64,000 nt of DNA from Vicia villosa (lineage: Eukaryota; Streptophyta; Magnoliopsida; Fabales; Fabaceae), in contig NC_081181.1 in assembly GCF_029867415.1 (NCBI RefSeq), positions 73,566,144 to 73,630,143 on the forward strand. Direction: 5' to 3'. Position numbers and translations under genes: made by a program. The notes under the pieces are model-generated. The model was given only the letters and a program-made list of their open reading frames with translations. It was not told the DNA's origin and did not search any database. Positions 32,089 through 43,784 of this stretch are shown here, piece after piece. Position 1 is the stretch's first letter. Each line of letters starts with the position of its first letter.

Positions 32089-34248
32089 CTAAGGGTAAGG
32101 AATTTGTGGCTTATAAGGTGGTGGTGGAACGTAAGGTTTTTCTCTTTCAGTTTCCACTTCGTTATTGTTCTCATTAGTCTTAGCAGTTTGATCATCAGTT
32201 GATGTCTTTTGGATTTCCTTTGGCTCTTGTTGGGACATAGGTATGTTTTGAGTTCTAGGATCAATAGGTCCATTGTAATTCGTTCCACTTTGTAGTGTTA
32301 TCGCGTTCGCATGTCCTTTAGGATTAGGTTGTGGTTGAGCAGGAAACGTGCCAGCAGGGGCAGCAGTAGGTGCTTGTTGTTGAGCTACTTGTGAAATTTG
32401 AGTTTCTAACATTTTGTTATGCGTAGCTAAGGCATCTACTTTGTTCGATAGTTGTTTTAGTTGCTCGCTATTGTGGATGTTTTGATTTAGGAAGTCCTTA
32501 TTGGTTTGTTTTTGGGAAGCTATAAAGTTCTCCATCATGATTTCTAGATTCGACTTCCTAGGGGTGTTTTGAGCAGCTACAGGCGCTTTTTGGTAGCCAG
32601 GTGGTATAGCAGGTGCTTATCCAGGCGCGTACAACGCGTTGTTGTTTTTATAAGAAAAGTTCGGGTGGTTTTTCCATCCAGGGTTGTACGTGTTAGAATA
32701 AGGGTTTCCTTGAGCATAGTTTACTTGATCATATGGGACTCCAGTCAAGAGTTGACATTCGGCAACTACATGTCCAGTCAATCCACAAATCTTGCAGTTA
32801 GGTGCTACAGCAGCAGCGGTGGCTGAAGGAGTGATGGTTAAGTTCTCGATCTTTTGAGTTAAAGCGTCTACTTTAGCGTTAATGCGATCTATACCACTTA
32901 CTTCGTACATTCCTCCTTTGGTTTGGGCTTTCTCTAGAGCGGCTCGTTCTCCACCCCATTGGTAATGGTTTTGTGCCATGTTTTCTATGAGGTTGTATGC
33001 TTCATCATGGGGTTTGTCCATTAGTGCTCCTCCAGTAGCGGCATCTATAGTCATTTTAGTGTTATATAGGAGACCACCATAGAAAGTATGGATGATCAGC
33101 TATGGTTCGAGTCCATGATGAGGGCATAGCCTAAGCATGTCCTTGTAACGTTCCCAAGCTTCGAAGAGTGATTCGTTATCTTTCTGGGTAAATCCGTTGA
33201 TTTGACCACTGAGCATAGCAGTTTTGCTAGGCGTAAAGTATCTCACTAAGAATACTCTCTTCAATTCGTCCCATGTAGTTATGGAATTAGAAGGCAGGGA
33301 TTGAAGCCACACTCTAGCTCTATCTCTCAAGGAGAAAGGAAAAAGACGTAATCGAATAGCTTCGAAACTAACGTTGTTAGCTTTGACAGTGTCGGCATAT
33401 TGCACGAACACAGATAAATGAAGGTCGGGGTCGTCTGCAGGGCTTCCAGAGAATTGATTCTGTTGAACAGCTTGGACCAAAGAAGGTTTCAGTTCGAAAT
33501 TGTTCGCCTCAATCGCAGGTGGTGCGATACTTGAGTGCGGTTCAGCGCGCGAAGGAGCGGCTAGGGGTGGGAATAGGCTGGGCCGAGCTAGGCTTTGCCA
33601 AGCCTGAGCCTGGCCTGCTATAATATTCAAAGCCTAAGTCTGGCCTGTAGTCTATCATAGGCTTATTTTTTTGGCCTGGACCCGGCCTTTTTGAAGTCCT
33701 GATTGGCCTATTAGCCTACTTAAAAGCCTATTTCATTTGAACATTTGTAAATAAGTCATTTAACTCGTCTTTATATAGACTAACAAATTAAAAGATCAGT
33801 GAGATTAAATCTTTGTTTGCATTAGTTTATTTAAGTTTACCTAGTAGCATAAATTTTGTGATATTATTTGTTTGAGAGAACTTATCGAAACAACTTATGA
33901 CATTGTTCATAAGATTCTTTTCATCTTATTTTCATAATTTCTTCAAGATAACTAAAATTTAATTTTATATTTTTAATTCAAAGTAAAAATATAATATAAT
34001 AATAATAAAATTATTCATATTTAATTAAATAGGCCGGCCTCTTAGGCTTATAAGGCTTTTTATGTGGCCTATGGCCTAGCCTTTTTAGCTAAATAGGCTT
34101 ATAAAAAAGCCTAGGCCTTTTTTATTTATCTAAAAAATCTCGCCTGACCTAGGCCTATGAAGGCTGGGCCGTAGGCCCCTGTTAGTCGGCCTGGCCTATT
34201 CCCACCCCTAGGAGCGGCATAGTCTCTAAGAGGACGAAGAGCAACCAT
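32089..34248 (-). pseudogene. gag: Athila gag, three stops and a hAT insertion
   Basis: The ATG at 34248 opens the frame; a hAT MITE interrupts it after 13 codons. The capsid domain (33561-33100) has VWLQSLPSNSITTWDELKRVFL and ARYKDMLR-like motifs. The zinc knuckle is CKICGLTGHVVAEC. A Gln-rich coiled region and a Pro-rich end (YVPPPPYKPQIPYP) follow. In-frame stops are TAG at 33100-33102, TAA at 32617-32619 and TAG at 32089-32091. The frame is otherwise continuous into protease, so gag-pol was one polyprotein. Confidence 0.85.
33562..34210. mobile_element. hAT-type MITE in Athila gag
   Basis: A 649-bp element with terminal inverted repeats TAGGGGTGGGAATAGGC and GCCTATTCCCACCCCTA. The 8-bp duplication GGAGCGGC lies on both sides (33554-33561 and 34211-34218). 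The TIR form and 8-bp duplication are diagnostic of the hAT superfamily. Near the ends are many AGGCCTGGCC-type repeats; the centre is AT-rich. There is no transposase, so it is non-autonomous. Confidence 0.92.
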
Positions 34249-34497
34249 CTTTAACTTTGGGGTGATTTGATTGATTTGATCAGTAAAGATCAATTCCTGT
34301 TTATCGGAATTGGTGCTACTTCGGGAAGATTGCGAGCTCGACGTTTGACGTTAATGAAACGTTCGATCTCGTTAATTCGTTGTATTAAATCTCCTCCTTG
34401 TGAACAAGTATTTGGCATACAATCATTCAGAAAGAAAGGAAAGAATTACCCTAGTCTCTACGGTGTAACAGTGAGTTACGATATCGACTTAAATAGC

Positions 34498-34514
34498 CCC
34501 CGGCAACGGCGCCA
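34498..34514 (-). other. Primer binding site, tRNA-Asp
   Basis: On the plus strand CCCCGGCAACGGCGCCA equals the 3' end of a plant tRNA-Asp, so the minus-strand element RNA is complementary to it. It lies six bases inside the 5' LTR. The 34251-34497 leader between gag and this site shows nothing else. Confidence 0.85.
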
Positions 34515-34520
34515 AAAACT

Positions 34521-36288
34521 TGATCGCGACTTTACGTGTCTATTAATCTAATGACTGCAAGTGCACAGTCGTGTCGTGTAGTTTTAAAAGATATCGAATC
34601 CACAGGGACTATGAATCGATCTACCGTTATCTAAGGTTACTATGTAAAGCTAAGGCTACTAATATTTTGATTGTTCCTAAGGGAGAGTGATTGTGAAAAA
34701 AATAAGAAATATAATAACAAACAGATATCAGTATGTATTTCGTTTAACTTTAGGTGATCCGAAGGTCCATTGGCTATTGCATAATTTAATTAAAAATCTT
34801 TACTAATTCAATTGGTTAAAAATCCTCGTCTCAAACTTTCGCTCTGTTGATTTAGATTACTATCCTAATCCTAATATACGCTTTCGCCATCCCATTAGAT
34901 TTTAGAAAAGCTTTTTGGAAACAACGTAATTAATAAAATGCTTGTTTTATGAAGTTGTTATCTATTTAAATCTCCTAATCTCAAACTTTTGCTCTGTTGA
35001 CTCGGAACATGCTAATATCCCTAACGTACGCTTTCTCCATCCCGCTCGGGTATAAAAACAATATTTGAAAATAAATAAGTCCCAATTAGTTTTAATACGC
35101 TTTCGCCATCCTTAAAACTAATGTCCTATGTCTACTATCTAGTTAAAGATCTCAAACTTTCGCTCTATTGATTTTAACGTTTGACCGTCTTAGACCCTCA
35201 AACTTTCACTCTATTGGTTTTAAGACTTACTAATTAAAGTAGACATACAAACCAAAAACAAGTGATAATTAACAAAACATAATTAAGCCAATTTATTTTG
35301 GATCCCACAGTTAACTTACTTTACATACCGATACCTTAGTAAATTAGCCAGACATATTAATACGGTTAAGCATGCCTAAATTAATTTGGCTTATAATAAA
35401 AGGCATGTTAATTGGCATATAATATATCATGCAAATAAATATATAAATAAAGGTGGTAAAATTTAAACCTGAATTAAATAAATTGCAATTGAATCTTCGA
35501 GTACTGAACTTCCACCACAGGTTGGCTGGATCGTTCTTCGGAATTTAAACGGACGGAAAATAAAACAAGGAAATAAAAGCGATAAATCTAACGTAAGGCT
35601 AGATTTATAAAAGGTTCACAACAATTTCTGGTGTAGAAATCGTTGTGAGAAAATAACTGTTTGAATGAAAGTAGGAAGAAAATATAAAGCACGGTACAAT
35701 TTCGGCAGCACTTCGTTAGCAGGAAATCGGACATTTAGAACTGAAGTAGCAGGTTCTATTTATAGGGGAGGCTTTGCTGTTGCGTTGCATGAAAAGAGGG
35801 AGCTGAGCTGACTTGGACCTGGAGACGTGCGTCTCCGCTTCATGGGGAGACTCCTTTGAATGACTTGAGACGTGCGTCTCAAGTGGAGAAAATATAGGGA
35901 CTGGAGACGTGCGTCTCCCTTTTGCTGATGTGGCCAATGAGACGTTGGAGACGTGCGTCTCCACTTGCTTGTGTGGTTTGGGCCACGCGCATTTGATTCT
36001 TCAGTGGGCTGGTTTGTCTCTTTTGGGCCTTTGGGTCTTCTTTAGCACATTTGGGCCTTATTTGCACCTCCTTTTCACTTCACCACCCATTTTTCATCTT
36101 TTAGGCATAAATAGTGGTCGTTTTAGCTCCATTTCCTCTCCTTTTCGCAATTAGTCATAATAAGAGTGTAAAACCTGAAACAAAGCAAATACTCGCGTAA
36201 TATCACAATAAATCAACATAATAAACGGAAAATGCTATAAATATCTACGGATTTCAAGCTAAATATACGATATAAAATCGTGTTATCA
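34521..36288 (-). repeat. 5' LTR of the Athila-type element
   Basis: Direct repeat of 11816-13582. Dyads at 35822-35835, 35867-35880, 35904-35917 and 35948-35961, all GAGACG-TG-CGTCTC. The TATA box is near 35757. The hairpin array is at 34825-35225, with the 10-bp stem at 35086-35121. The 3' neighbour ATCAA completes the target duplication. Confidence 0.92.
34825..35225 (-). other. GCGAAAG hairpin array in Athila 5' LTR
   Basis: Third copy of the A/B motif array. The 36-bp hairpin at 35086-35121 is the same in all three LTRs. In this copy one arm of the last B motif reads TATTAG against CTAATG, which leaves a G-T pair. Confidence 0.55.
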
Positions 36289-36560
36289 ATCAACATGACT
36301 CTGGCTGAAGCGTTACAAAAGTTGCTGAAAGCAGGATTGATTGCCTTGAATGGTCCTCCTCTGAAGCCTAATACCTCATCTCACCAATATAATCCAATTC
36401 AAGATGCACTTATCACTCCAACAACATTGGACATGACACTAATGATTGCTGGCCATTGAAGAACAAGATCCAGGATATGATCGACGCTGGGGAAATTGAG
36501 TTCAACCCTCCTGCAACCATGCCTAATCACCACAAGAGTCCTAATACTGTGGACAGCTAG
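36289..36560 (+). pseudogene. Tat/Ogre-like gag, C-terminal zinc-knuckle part
   Basis: It continues the gag of 10775-11815 in phase after the ATCAA duplication with MTLAEALQKLLKAGLI, a motif typical of Ogre-type gag. A second frameshift near 36400 moves to the frame with CTYHSNNIGHDTNDC (a Cys-His zinc motif) and NKIQDMIDAGEIEFNPP. It ends at TAG 36558-36560. No protease follows, unlike a full Tat element. Confidence 0.75.
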
Positions 36561-38675
36561 AAGGATGGACCTTAAGATCATTAGTCTTACTTGCAGTTGC
36601 AATTTCTTTTCCTGTTTATTTAAACATTCAACTTATGATAGACATTATCTATTTTAATAATCATCATTAGTGCATTGCATATGTTTGTCTTGAATAAATT
36701 ATTTCGCTATCACTCATTTTAAATTATGTCTTTACTTTGCATATGTTTTGTGATATTCGACTCCTGCTAAAGTTGTATGCCTTTTGAGGGAGGATGACGA
36801 AAACGATACCGCAACCTCATACAATATGCTTTTGAACGGACTATGCTGACGATGTACAGGCATTGTTTCAATTCCTAAACAGTGGAGATATAAGGATGTT
36901 AATCCCTAGTCAACCCTTTTGAGCCTAAGGAGTAGAAGTTTATTTCGTGTGCAAAATGAAACCTTAATCATAACCTGGGGCAGGGTAGTTACTCAGTTAA
37001 CTCAGTTATGCCAACATTTCTTCTACATAATTAGTGATGAGCTCCTATAATCAATGAATCAGGAAGTCAATATCTATCAAAAATAAAAAATTGTTAAGTC
37101 ATAACCTACGAAGGAGACTCATCAAAAATTGAAACATCCCGCTGACCGTAACCTCAAAATAAACAGTTCAGGCAAAAGTTAGGGACAACAAAGTCAAAAA
37201 AGAGGTCACTACAAATCCTCGAAAAAAGAAAACATTACAAAAAAGATGACTCCCTGTCCAAATAAACTTCCGGTATTTTACCCATCATCAAATGTCAATG
37301 TTACAACTTCAAGCATTGATAAGACTTAAATGCAAAGTTAACTGATCATAGGATCGAAGAACATCATGAAGAAAGGGACGGGTACAAATTAACTTTGAGC
37401 CATTATCCTTTGTTTCTTAAACCATGAACCAAGCCACGTTACAACCCTTGAACGTCTTAACTGAAGCACGGTTAGTTCGAAAGCATACTGTCACCAAAAG
37501 GTATCCTGACTCCTTAAGGTTTGCCAAAAATGCTGAGTTGATAGCTTATTTTTACAAATATCACATATCACGCTTTTACATCTCATGTTTTAATGTTTTT
37601 TCAAAAACTCAAGACAGACATATGCATTGCATCTCATGAATTCATTATTAAACATATTCTGCTACATAATTTCAAATGTTAGCATTAGGAAGAATCTGCA
37701 CAGGATACGACTAATGACTAAAGTTCATCCCGATAGACGAAACCACTTTAGCAGTAACATCTCTTACAATTAACTCAAATTAAAAGTCAATGAATACAAG
37801 GGGCATGACATGCTTTGTCCAATCAATCTGGGGCAACCAAAATTCAAAGTATCTCTCAAGAGCATCAAACAATCAGGAGCATCATCCTCAGTTTATGATT
37901 ACTTGGGGCATTTCATCCATAATACACATCTCATAAAGTCCTCACGAGGCGAATCTCTTCAAATTCCCTACTAGCAGGGGAAAAGCTATGAAAGGCATGT
38001 TTGACACTTCAACCAACACTCATTGGTGTGTCCCAATCAATGCAAATCCAGGAATAGCAGTTACTATAATACTGGGGGCAACGTTCAAGACATCCATGTC
38101 TTCCCACCAAACCAGTTTCATAGGATCATATCCCCACAGAGTAATCCTTGAGAAGATATCTTCAAATATTTAGTTCCCCAACGAAGTTTACATCTTCGAC
38201 ACTGCTGGTTCTTCAATATTTTTTTCTCTTCTCCAAGCAAGGTTATTCATCTCTCTTATCCCCAGTCAAGATACATCAAGATCAATCATTCAAATGGCTA
38301 TCATCCCCAAGCAGAATTCAAAAATCCTCAGCTGAGCATCTTCGAGCTTGAAGCGAGAGTTCCTACTAAAATGGAAGATTTATACTCCGCATTCTTCACA
38401 ACAGCCAGGGATTTAATTTCCCCGCCCAACACTGCTATAATTTGCTATCGTCATTGACAACATTTGACATACATACATCATTCATAATCAATCATTACAT
38501 AATACATACCATGCATCGTGACATTGCATATTTCTAACTTTGTTTTCAGGTTCCATATCGACAAGCATTCCTCTCAGATATAATCAAGCTGAAGATTCAT
38601 TGTGACAAAGTCTTTTTACATTCCAAAACTTCATCAAATAACTTATCAACTCTAATAAGCAAGCATTCTCTATCA
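36561..38675 (+). other. Tat element non-coding 3' region
   Basis: About 2.1 kb without a recognisable gene. Short open frames such as 37424-37639 carry no domain. It stands where protease and pol would be in an autonomous Tat element. Confidence 0.6.
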
Positions 38676-39515
38676 GATATGGTCTAATGTATGACTCGTT
38701 TTGGTATTCTCAGTTAGATATGGTCTAATGTATGACTCGCTCTTGCATTATCCAACAGATATGGTCTAATGTACGACTCGTTCTAACATCCTTCCATCAG
38801 ATATGGTCTAATGTATGGCTCGTTCTGGTATTCTCAGTAAGATATGGTCTAATGTATGACTCGTTCCGGCATTATCGAACAGATATGGTCTAATGTATGA
38901 CTCGTTCTGGTATTCTCAGTCAAATATGGTCTAATGTATGACTCGTTCTGGCATTATCCAACAGATATGGTCTAATGTACGACCAGTTCTGACGTCTTCC
39001 ATCAGATATGATCCAATGTATGATTCGTTCTGATATTCTTCCTCAGATATGGTCTAATGTACGACTCGTTCTAACATCCTTCAACAGATATGGTCTAATG
39101 TACGACTCGTTCTGACATCCTTCAACAGATATGGTCTAATGTATGATTCGTTCTGACATCTTCCATCAGATACGATCCAATGTATGATTAGTTCTGATAT
39201 TCTTCCTTAGATATGGTCTAATGTACGACTCGTTCTGGAATCCTTCGACATATATGGTCTAATGTATAACTCATTCTGGAATACTTCGACAGATATGGTT
39301 TAATGTACGACTCGTTCTGAAATCCTTCAACAGATATGGTCTAATGCATGACTCGTTCTGACACCCTCCAACAGATATGATCTAATATTCTCCTTCAGAT
39401 ATGGTCTAATGCATGACTCGTTCCGACGTCTTCTATCACATATGGTCTAATGCATGACTCGTTCTGACGTCTTATATCACATATGGTCTAATGTATGACC
39501 CGTTATGGTATTCTA
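38676..39515 (+). repeat. 41-bp minisatellite in Tat 3' region
   Basis: About 21 units of roughly 40-42 bp built on the core AGATATGGTCTAATGTATGA followed by CTCGTTCTGG and a variable tail (CATTATCC, TATTCTC, CATCCTTC). Alternation of tail types suggests higher-order units. One unit near 39375 is truncated. A stray unit lies at about 39858-39897. Tandem arrays in the 3' untranslated region are a known property of Tat-lineage elements. Confidence 0.88.
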
Positions 39516-39519
39516 TCTC

Positions 39520-39815
39520 CAAGAATCTAATTCTATCACCACGAACGGTAAAAACACAATCACCTCTTCGAGATCTAATTCAGTTACTACGAACGGTGCT
39601 GACACCAAATCTCCAATCTTCAAAGATCTAAATCTATCATCACGAACGTTGGAGAGACGATCATTTCCTAAGATCTAAATCGGTTACCCCACAAGGTGCC
39701 GAGACGATCAACAATTCAAGATCTAAATTCATTAATACAATTGGTGGAGACGATCATTACAAGATCTAAATTGGTTACCCCGCAAGATACTGAGACGATC
39801 GACAAGTTAGGTGGA
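39520..39815 (+). repeat. Second minisatellite, about 45 bp
   Basis: Six or so degenerate units begin AGATCTAAAT, followed by a variable middle (such as CGGTTACCCC) and GAGACGATC. It directly follows the 41-bp array and is unrelated to it in sequence. Confidence 0.7.
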
Positions 39816-40067
39816 ATCTTTAAGCCCATCTCCAACAAACACTTCTCAATACTTCAAGCTCAAATGTATCCTAATGTACGACTCATTCTGACTTTCATAT
39901 TATCAAGATCAGATGGCATCTTTAAGCCCATCTCCGGAAAAGTCCCTACATCAGCAAGGGAAAAATTTCTTGGTATTCTAGTGTTCAATCCTCTTCCACC
40001 TTCAGATACCAAATGGGACATAAACTATTCTACATCCTCCGGTTTAAGAAGATTGAACAGGGGCAGA

Positions 40068-43000
40068 TGTCATACCCCAAAATTTTCCCACTACATTTTC
40101 ATACTCAGGCTCATTTGAATATCAAAGGCTCAGGACTTGACTGAATGTACATTCTCCTAAATAACAACCCTCAAACTAGGGTTTTGACCTTCTCAAAGTA
40201 AAATCAGTTTCTGATACCCCAAGTGGATCCCAAGGCCTCTCATATGCTTCAAAGGGTCTTCATGCCAAGTTTCAAGCTCTGACTCATTAGATTGCTCAGT
40301 CAACTGCTGAAATGGTCAACAGTCGACCAATTGGACCTAAAAGTCAACTATGGTCAAAGTATAGTCAAAATTCCTGATTTTTGGTCAACATCCTCATTTT
40401 AAAGTATAATTCATCATTTGATAAAGGTTTGATCATGATTCATCAAGAAAAGTTCAGGAATCAACAAAATCAAAAGTTTCTAAATTAGGGTTTTTGCCTA
40501 AAAGTCAACTGAACTTTGACTGACCATAACTCTCACATGGTTCATCATAAATTCCTCAATCAAAGCTCATTCTCTAGGAATTTTGATTCTCTACAACTTT
40601 GATGTTGGGCTCAAGGTCGAGAAATGCTTCCGCATAAGAGATATAAGCCCAAACATTATAGGTCCTTCTAGAAACTCGCAAAAAGCAGTTTTTTATCAGG
40701 AGCCATATCATCAAGATAAAGTCTCCAAAGTGGCTTGTAGAAGACATATTGGGCTTTCCAAAAAGTACAAGATCATTGTCATATGATGAAAATGAATGAG
40801 TTATGGTTGACAGAAGTTGGGTGAAATTCATAAAATGCATGCAACACTAATTGACAAAATTCCAACTTTTGAACTAATGGGACTAAGATTTGGACTTCAA
40901 ACACACTCATGACATAAATAGAAACTCATAAACCCATCCATCTATTTGTATAGTTCTTATTTAATTTATTTGGATTTTTTATTCATTTAAAAGCCAAATT
41001 AATTAAATAAAATATGAAAATAATGAGATTAAAACATGGGGTTTTATTCTTAATCATGTGAAAGCCCAAATAACATCACAAAAACATCCAAATTTCGTTG
41101 GTACATGATGGAGAGATCTTGGCCAAAAATAGAAAGAAATACAAGATTTTTTTTACTCAAATATTTTGCTATCCTAATACTTGAAGCCCAAGACCAAAAC
41201 CTAACCTAATTTCTCCCTCCATATATACTGAGCCAAGGCCGACAATTAGGGGACGAAAGATCTATGCTCCATAAACCCTATCCATTTTTCAAAAACTCAA
41301 GAACTAGGTGGTGTTCGAATTTAGGGTTTGCACCCATTCTCAAAGACAAAAAGCTTTCCTATTCTCTTCTTGGGACGAAATAAGGTAGGTTTGAAGCAAT
41401 ATCCATGTGCCATAACGTTTAAAATTTGCATACCAAACTCACCATGCTCATACGTATCTTCTGATTTTCATATCTTGTAATTCCTAGCGTTTTAATTCAA
41501 ACTAATCGTTTGGTTAAGTTCCTGTTAGCATTTAGAATAGGTTTGAACATTTGGCTTGAAGCTCTAACGACCAGAACATAATATGCCATAGTTAGGGGAT
41601 TAAGGTCTCATGCGTTCATCTTCATGGTTATAAGGGATTTCAATCAAAACTAACCCCTCCATTGAACTCAGAGGGCCATGATTAGTTCATCCGGGTTTAA
41701 AGGTTTGGATCTTGGTTGTCGTTTGTTCGTGTTTAAATATGCAGGTTTAATGAAGACGAACAACCAGGAAAAGCCGCAGGAAAAGTCGTAACAAAAATGG
41801 CAACAGAATCCGCAGGAAAACTTGAAGACGATGATGAACAGGATGGTGGACTCCTTGATTCGTTGCGTGGCGATTTCAGGGGCATCCATTGGCTGGTCAA
41901 TGAGAGCTTTCTCTCTTTGTTCACGTGGCTCAACCTCACTGGGTAGTCAAGAATCTGCACATCCTCTCTCTCCTTCTGGTTGGATGGTCAACAATTCAAT
42001 TGATTCCACCCTATTCTCGTTGGCACACGTACACGTCCAGGGGCCCAACAGTTGAATAATTCATTGATTAACTTGTTTTTTTATATATTGTTTTCTAACC
42101 AATATATAAACAATTAATACATGCAGCAAGAATGGAAAAGTCTTGGAATAGTAATTGACGGGTCACCAGTTCGACCCCTATGTGTGACCGACTTATTTTT
42201 TACAATTCATATGAACGCAGATCCAACGCTTCGTCCTCAGCACACGCCTACCATGCAGCATCAAATCCGTGCCACTGATTTCTACAGTAATCTGATCCAA
42301 TGCATATAAGCCTGCAGGCTTACCATGAACCTTCATAAGCCAATCACACTGGGTCGGTGCCGGGTTTTTTATTTTATTTATTTATATAAACTAATTTTAC
42401 TCTTTATTTTAAACCAACCAATTATCATTTTTTTAAATCTAAAACAAAACCTTTCTTTTAAATAATCAAAACAAAATTTTATTTTTATAATTTTAATCTC
42501 GATTTTATTTTTAAGTTTATAATTTTAACCCTGATTTTATTTTAGGTTTATTATTATCTTTTTAACTACGATTATGATTTTAGATTTTCTAACATTTAAT
42601 TTTTTCCTTGCCTTGCTGATTTATTCTATTAACCATGGTTAACTTGTCCCCCATTTGGGGGCGTGCCTTCCATTACGTTTCATTCATTTGCCCAATTTGT
42701 GTATCTTCCCCAAAGCCTTGTAATGGCTTATTGTATTCTTTCTATATTTTGCCTCCATTTCCCTGCAGGTGTTTATTGTAATAGTTTAGGTTTATAATTT
42801 TTGCCTTTATTTTTTCTGCCCACATGTGTTTATTGTAATAGCATAGGACTTTTAAATTCTGCCTTTAATTTATGTTTATTATATTTGTTGTGGTTAGTAA
42901 TCCTAGGGAGTGCAAGCCTTGCTAAAATTAACCTAGAATAATTAATTACAAGATAAGATAACTGAATTTAACCACGTGATTGTGCCACACACACCTTTAG

Positions 43001-43744
43001 GGTAACCTCTCTTGTTGCCTGTTGCCTTATTACTGTTGCCTGTTGCCTTAATTTGTAAAAATAGTCAAGCCCCTCGATTCCGAGGATACCTAAAGCAAAT
43101 GTTGCCCTCAGTTCATTCATCATCAAATTTATCCCTCGATGTTGCCTCGGTAAATGATAATTTGTCCCCATTGCTAAGGTATCCTCGCCTGCTGCCTAAG
43201 AATGACTATTATATCCTTCCCTTAGACTACCTGCCCTCTTTATGGCAGGGTCAGTCTTATGGAGAACGATAACCTCGATGACCCTTTACATCCAAAGAAA
43301 GGACTTCCCACCCTCCTATGGTATGGATTATCCCTCTCACCCTAAAAAGCTAAAAGAACATTTTTTCTAAACTTAGGGTGGTACTCTTAAATGCTTGCTC
43401 TTTTCAAATTCAAATTTAAAATATTTTCCCACTTCTTTTCAAAGAATCTTTTCAAAAATACTACGCTTATTACAAGCTAAAGTCTTTCTTCAATTATTTT
43501 CCTATTCACATACTACTTTTCAAACATTTTCAAAACAAAGTGAGCTAAGCAATTAAGAGCCCATGGATAACCATGGATACAAAGGGTGCTTACACCTTCC
43601 CTTTCTATAACCTACCCCCCGAACTCAAAATCTTTCAAAGGTATTTCCTGTTCTTTTTGCCTTTCCAATAGGATAAAATAAAAGTCGGTGGCGACTCTTG
43701 CTATCCGCAACATTTAAAAAAGTCAGTTCTCCCACCGTATTACA
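40068..43744 (+). repeat. Tat element 3' LTR
   Basis: 3677 bp, collinear with 2437-10604 minus its insertion. It is preceded by the polypurine-like run GAACAGGGGCAGA and ends CCGTATTACA. It carries the undivided target site (GTGCCATAACG near 41407) that the LARD occupied in the left LTR, which independently confirms that insertion. A 21-bp direct repeat (GTTGCCTGTTGCC) lies near 43014. Confidence 0.8.
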
Positions 43745-43784
43745 ATGTGATATGTGTTATAAGGTGTTGAATATATGTATATTG

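Larger units (their letters stand above)
11816..36288 (-). mobile_element. Athila-type Ty3/gypsy element with two env-position ORFs
   Basis: The LTRs (34521-36288 is 5', 11816-13582 is 3') are about 1768 bp and differ by roughly 2% by eye. The 5-bp duplication ATCAA (11811-11815 and 36289-36293) flanks the element exactly. Reading on the minus strand: primer site complementary to tRNA-Asp, gag, protease, reverse transcriptase, RNase H, integrase, two env-position ORFs, 3' untranslated region, polypurine tract. Gag-pol has five in-frame stops and a hAT insertion. The two downstream ORFs are open. The RNase H and integrase sequence and the tRNA-Asp primer fit the Athila lineage. A 9.7-kb SIRE element is nested in the 3' untranslated part. 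Confidence 0.9.
2437..43744 (+). mobile_element. Non-autonomous Tat (Ogre-like) Ty3/gypsy element hosting nested insertions
   Basis: The LTRs begin TGTCATACCCCAAAATTTTCCC and end CACCGTATTACA. Without its insertions the internal part is only about 5 kb: leader, a broken gag (10775-11815 and 36289-36560), then long non-coding DNA with two minisatellites (38676-39815) and a polypurine-like run before the 3' LTR. No protease, reverse transcriptase, RNase H or integrase of this element is present, so it could only move with enzymes supplied by relatives. Gag sequence and 3' tandem repeats point to the Tat/Ogre lineage. The five bases outside the two LTRs (GCATC and ATGTG) do not match. The 5' LTR is flanked by internal sequence on both sides, so the unit may be a recombination product between two elements. 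Confidence 0.75.

Noticed and set aside
34498..34514. 3' end of a tRNA-Asp gene
   Set aside because: Only the last 17 bases are present and they sit six bases inside an LTR, as a primer site should.
38676..39515. Evenly spaced repeats as a CRISPR array
   Set aside because: Units are contiguous and degenerate with no unique spacers; the context is a plant retrotransposon.
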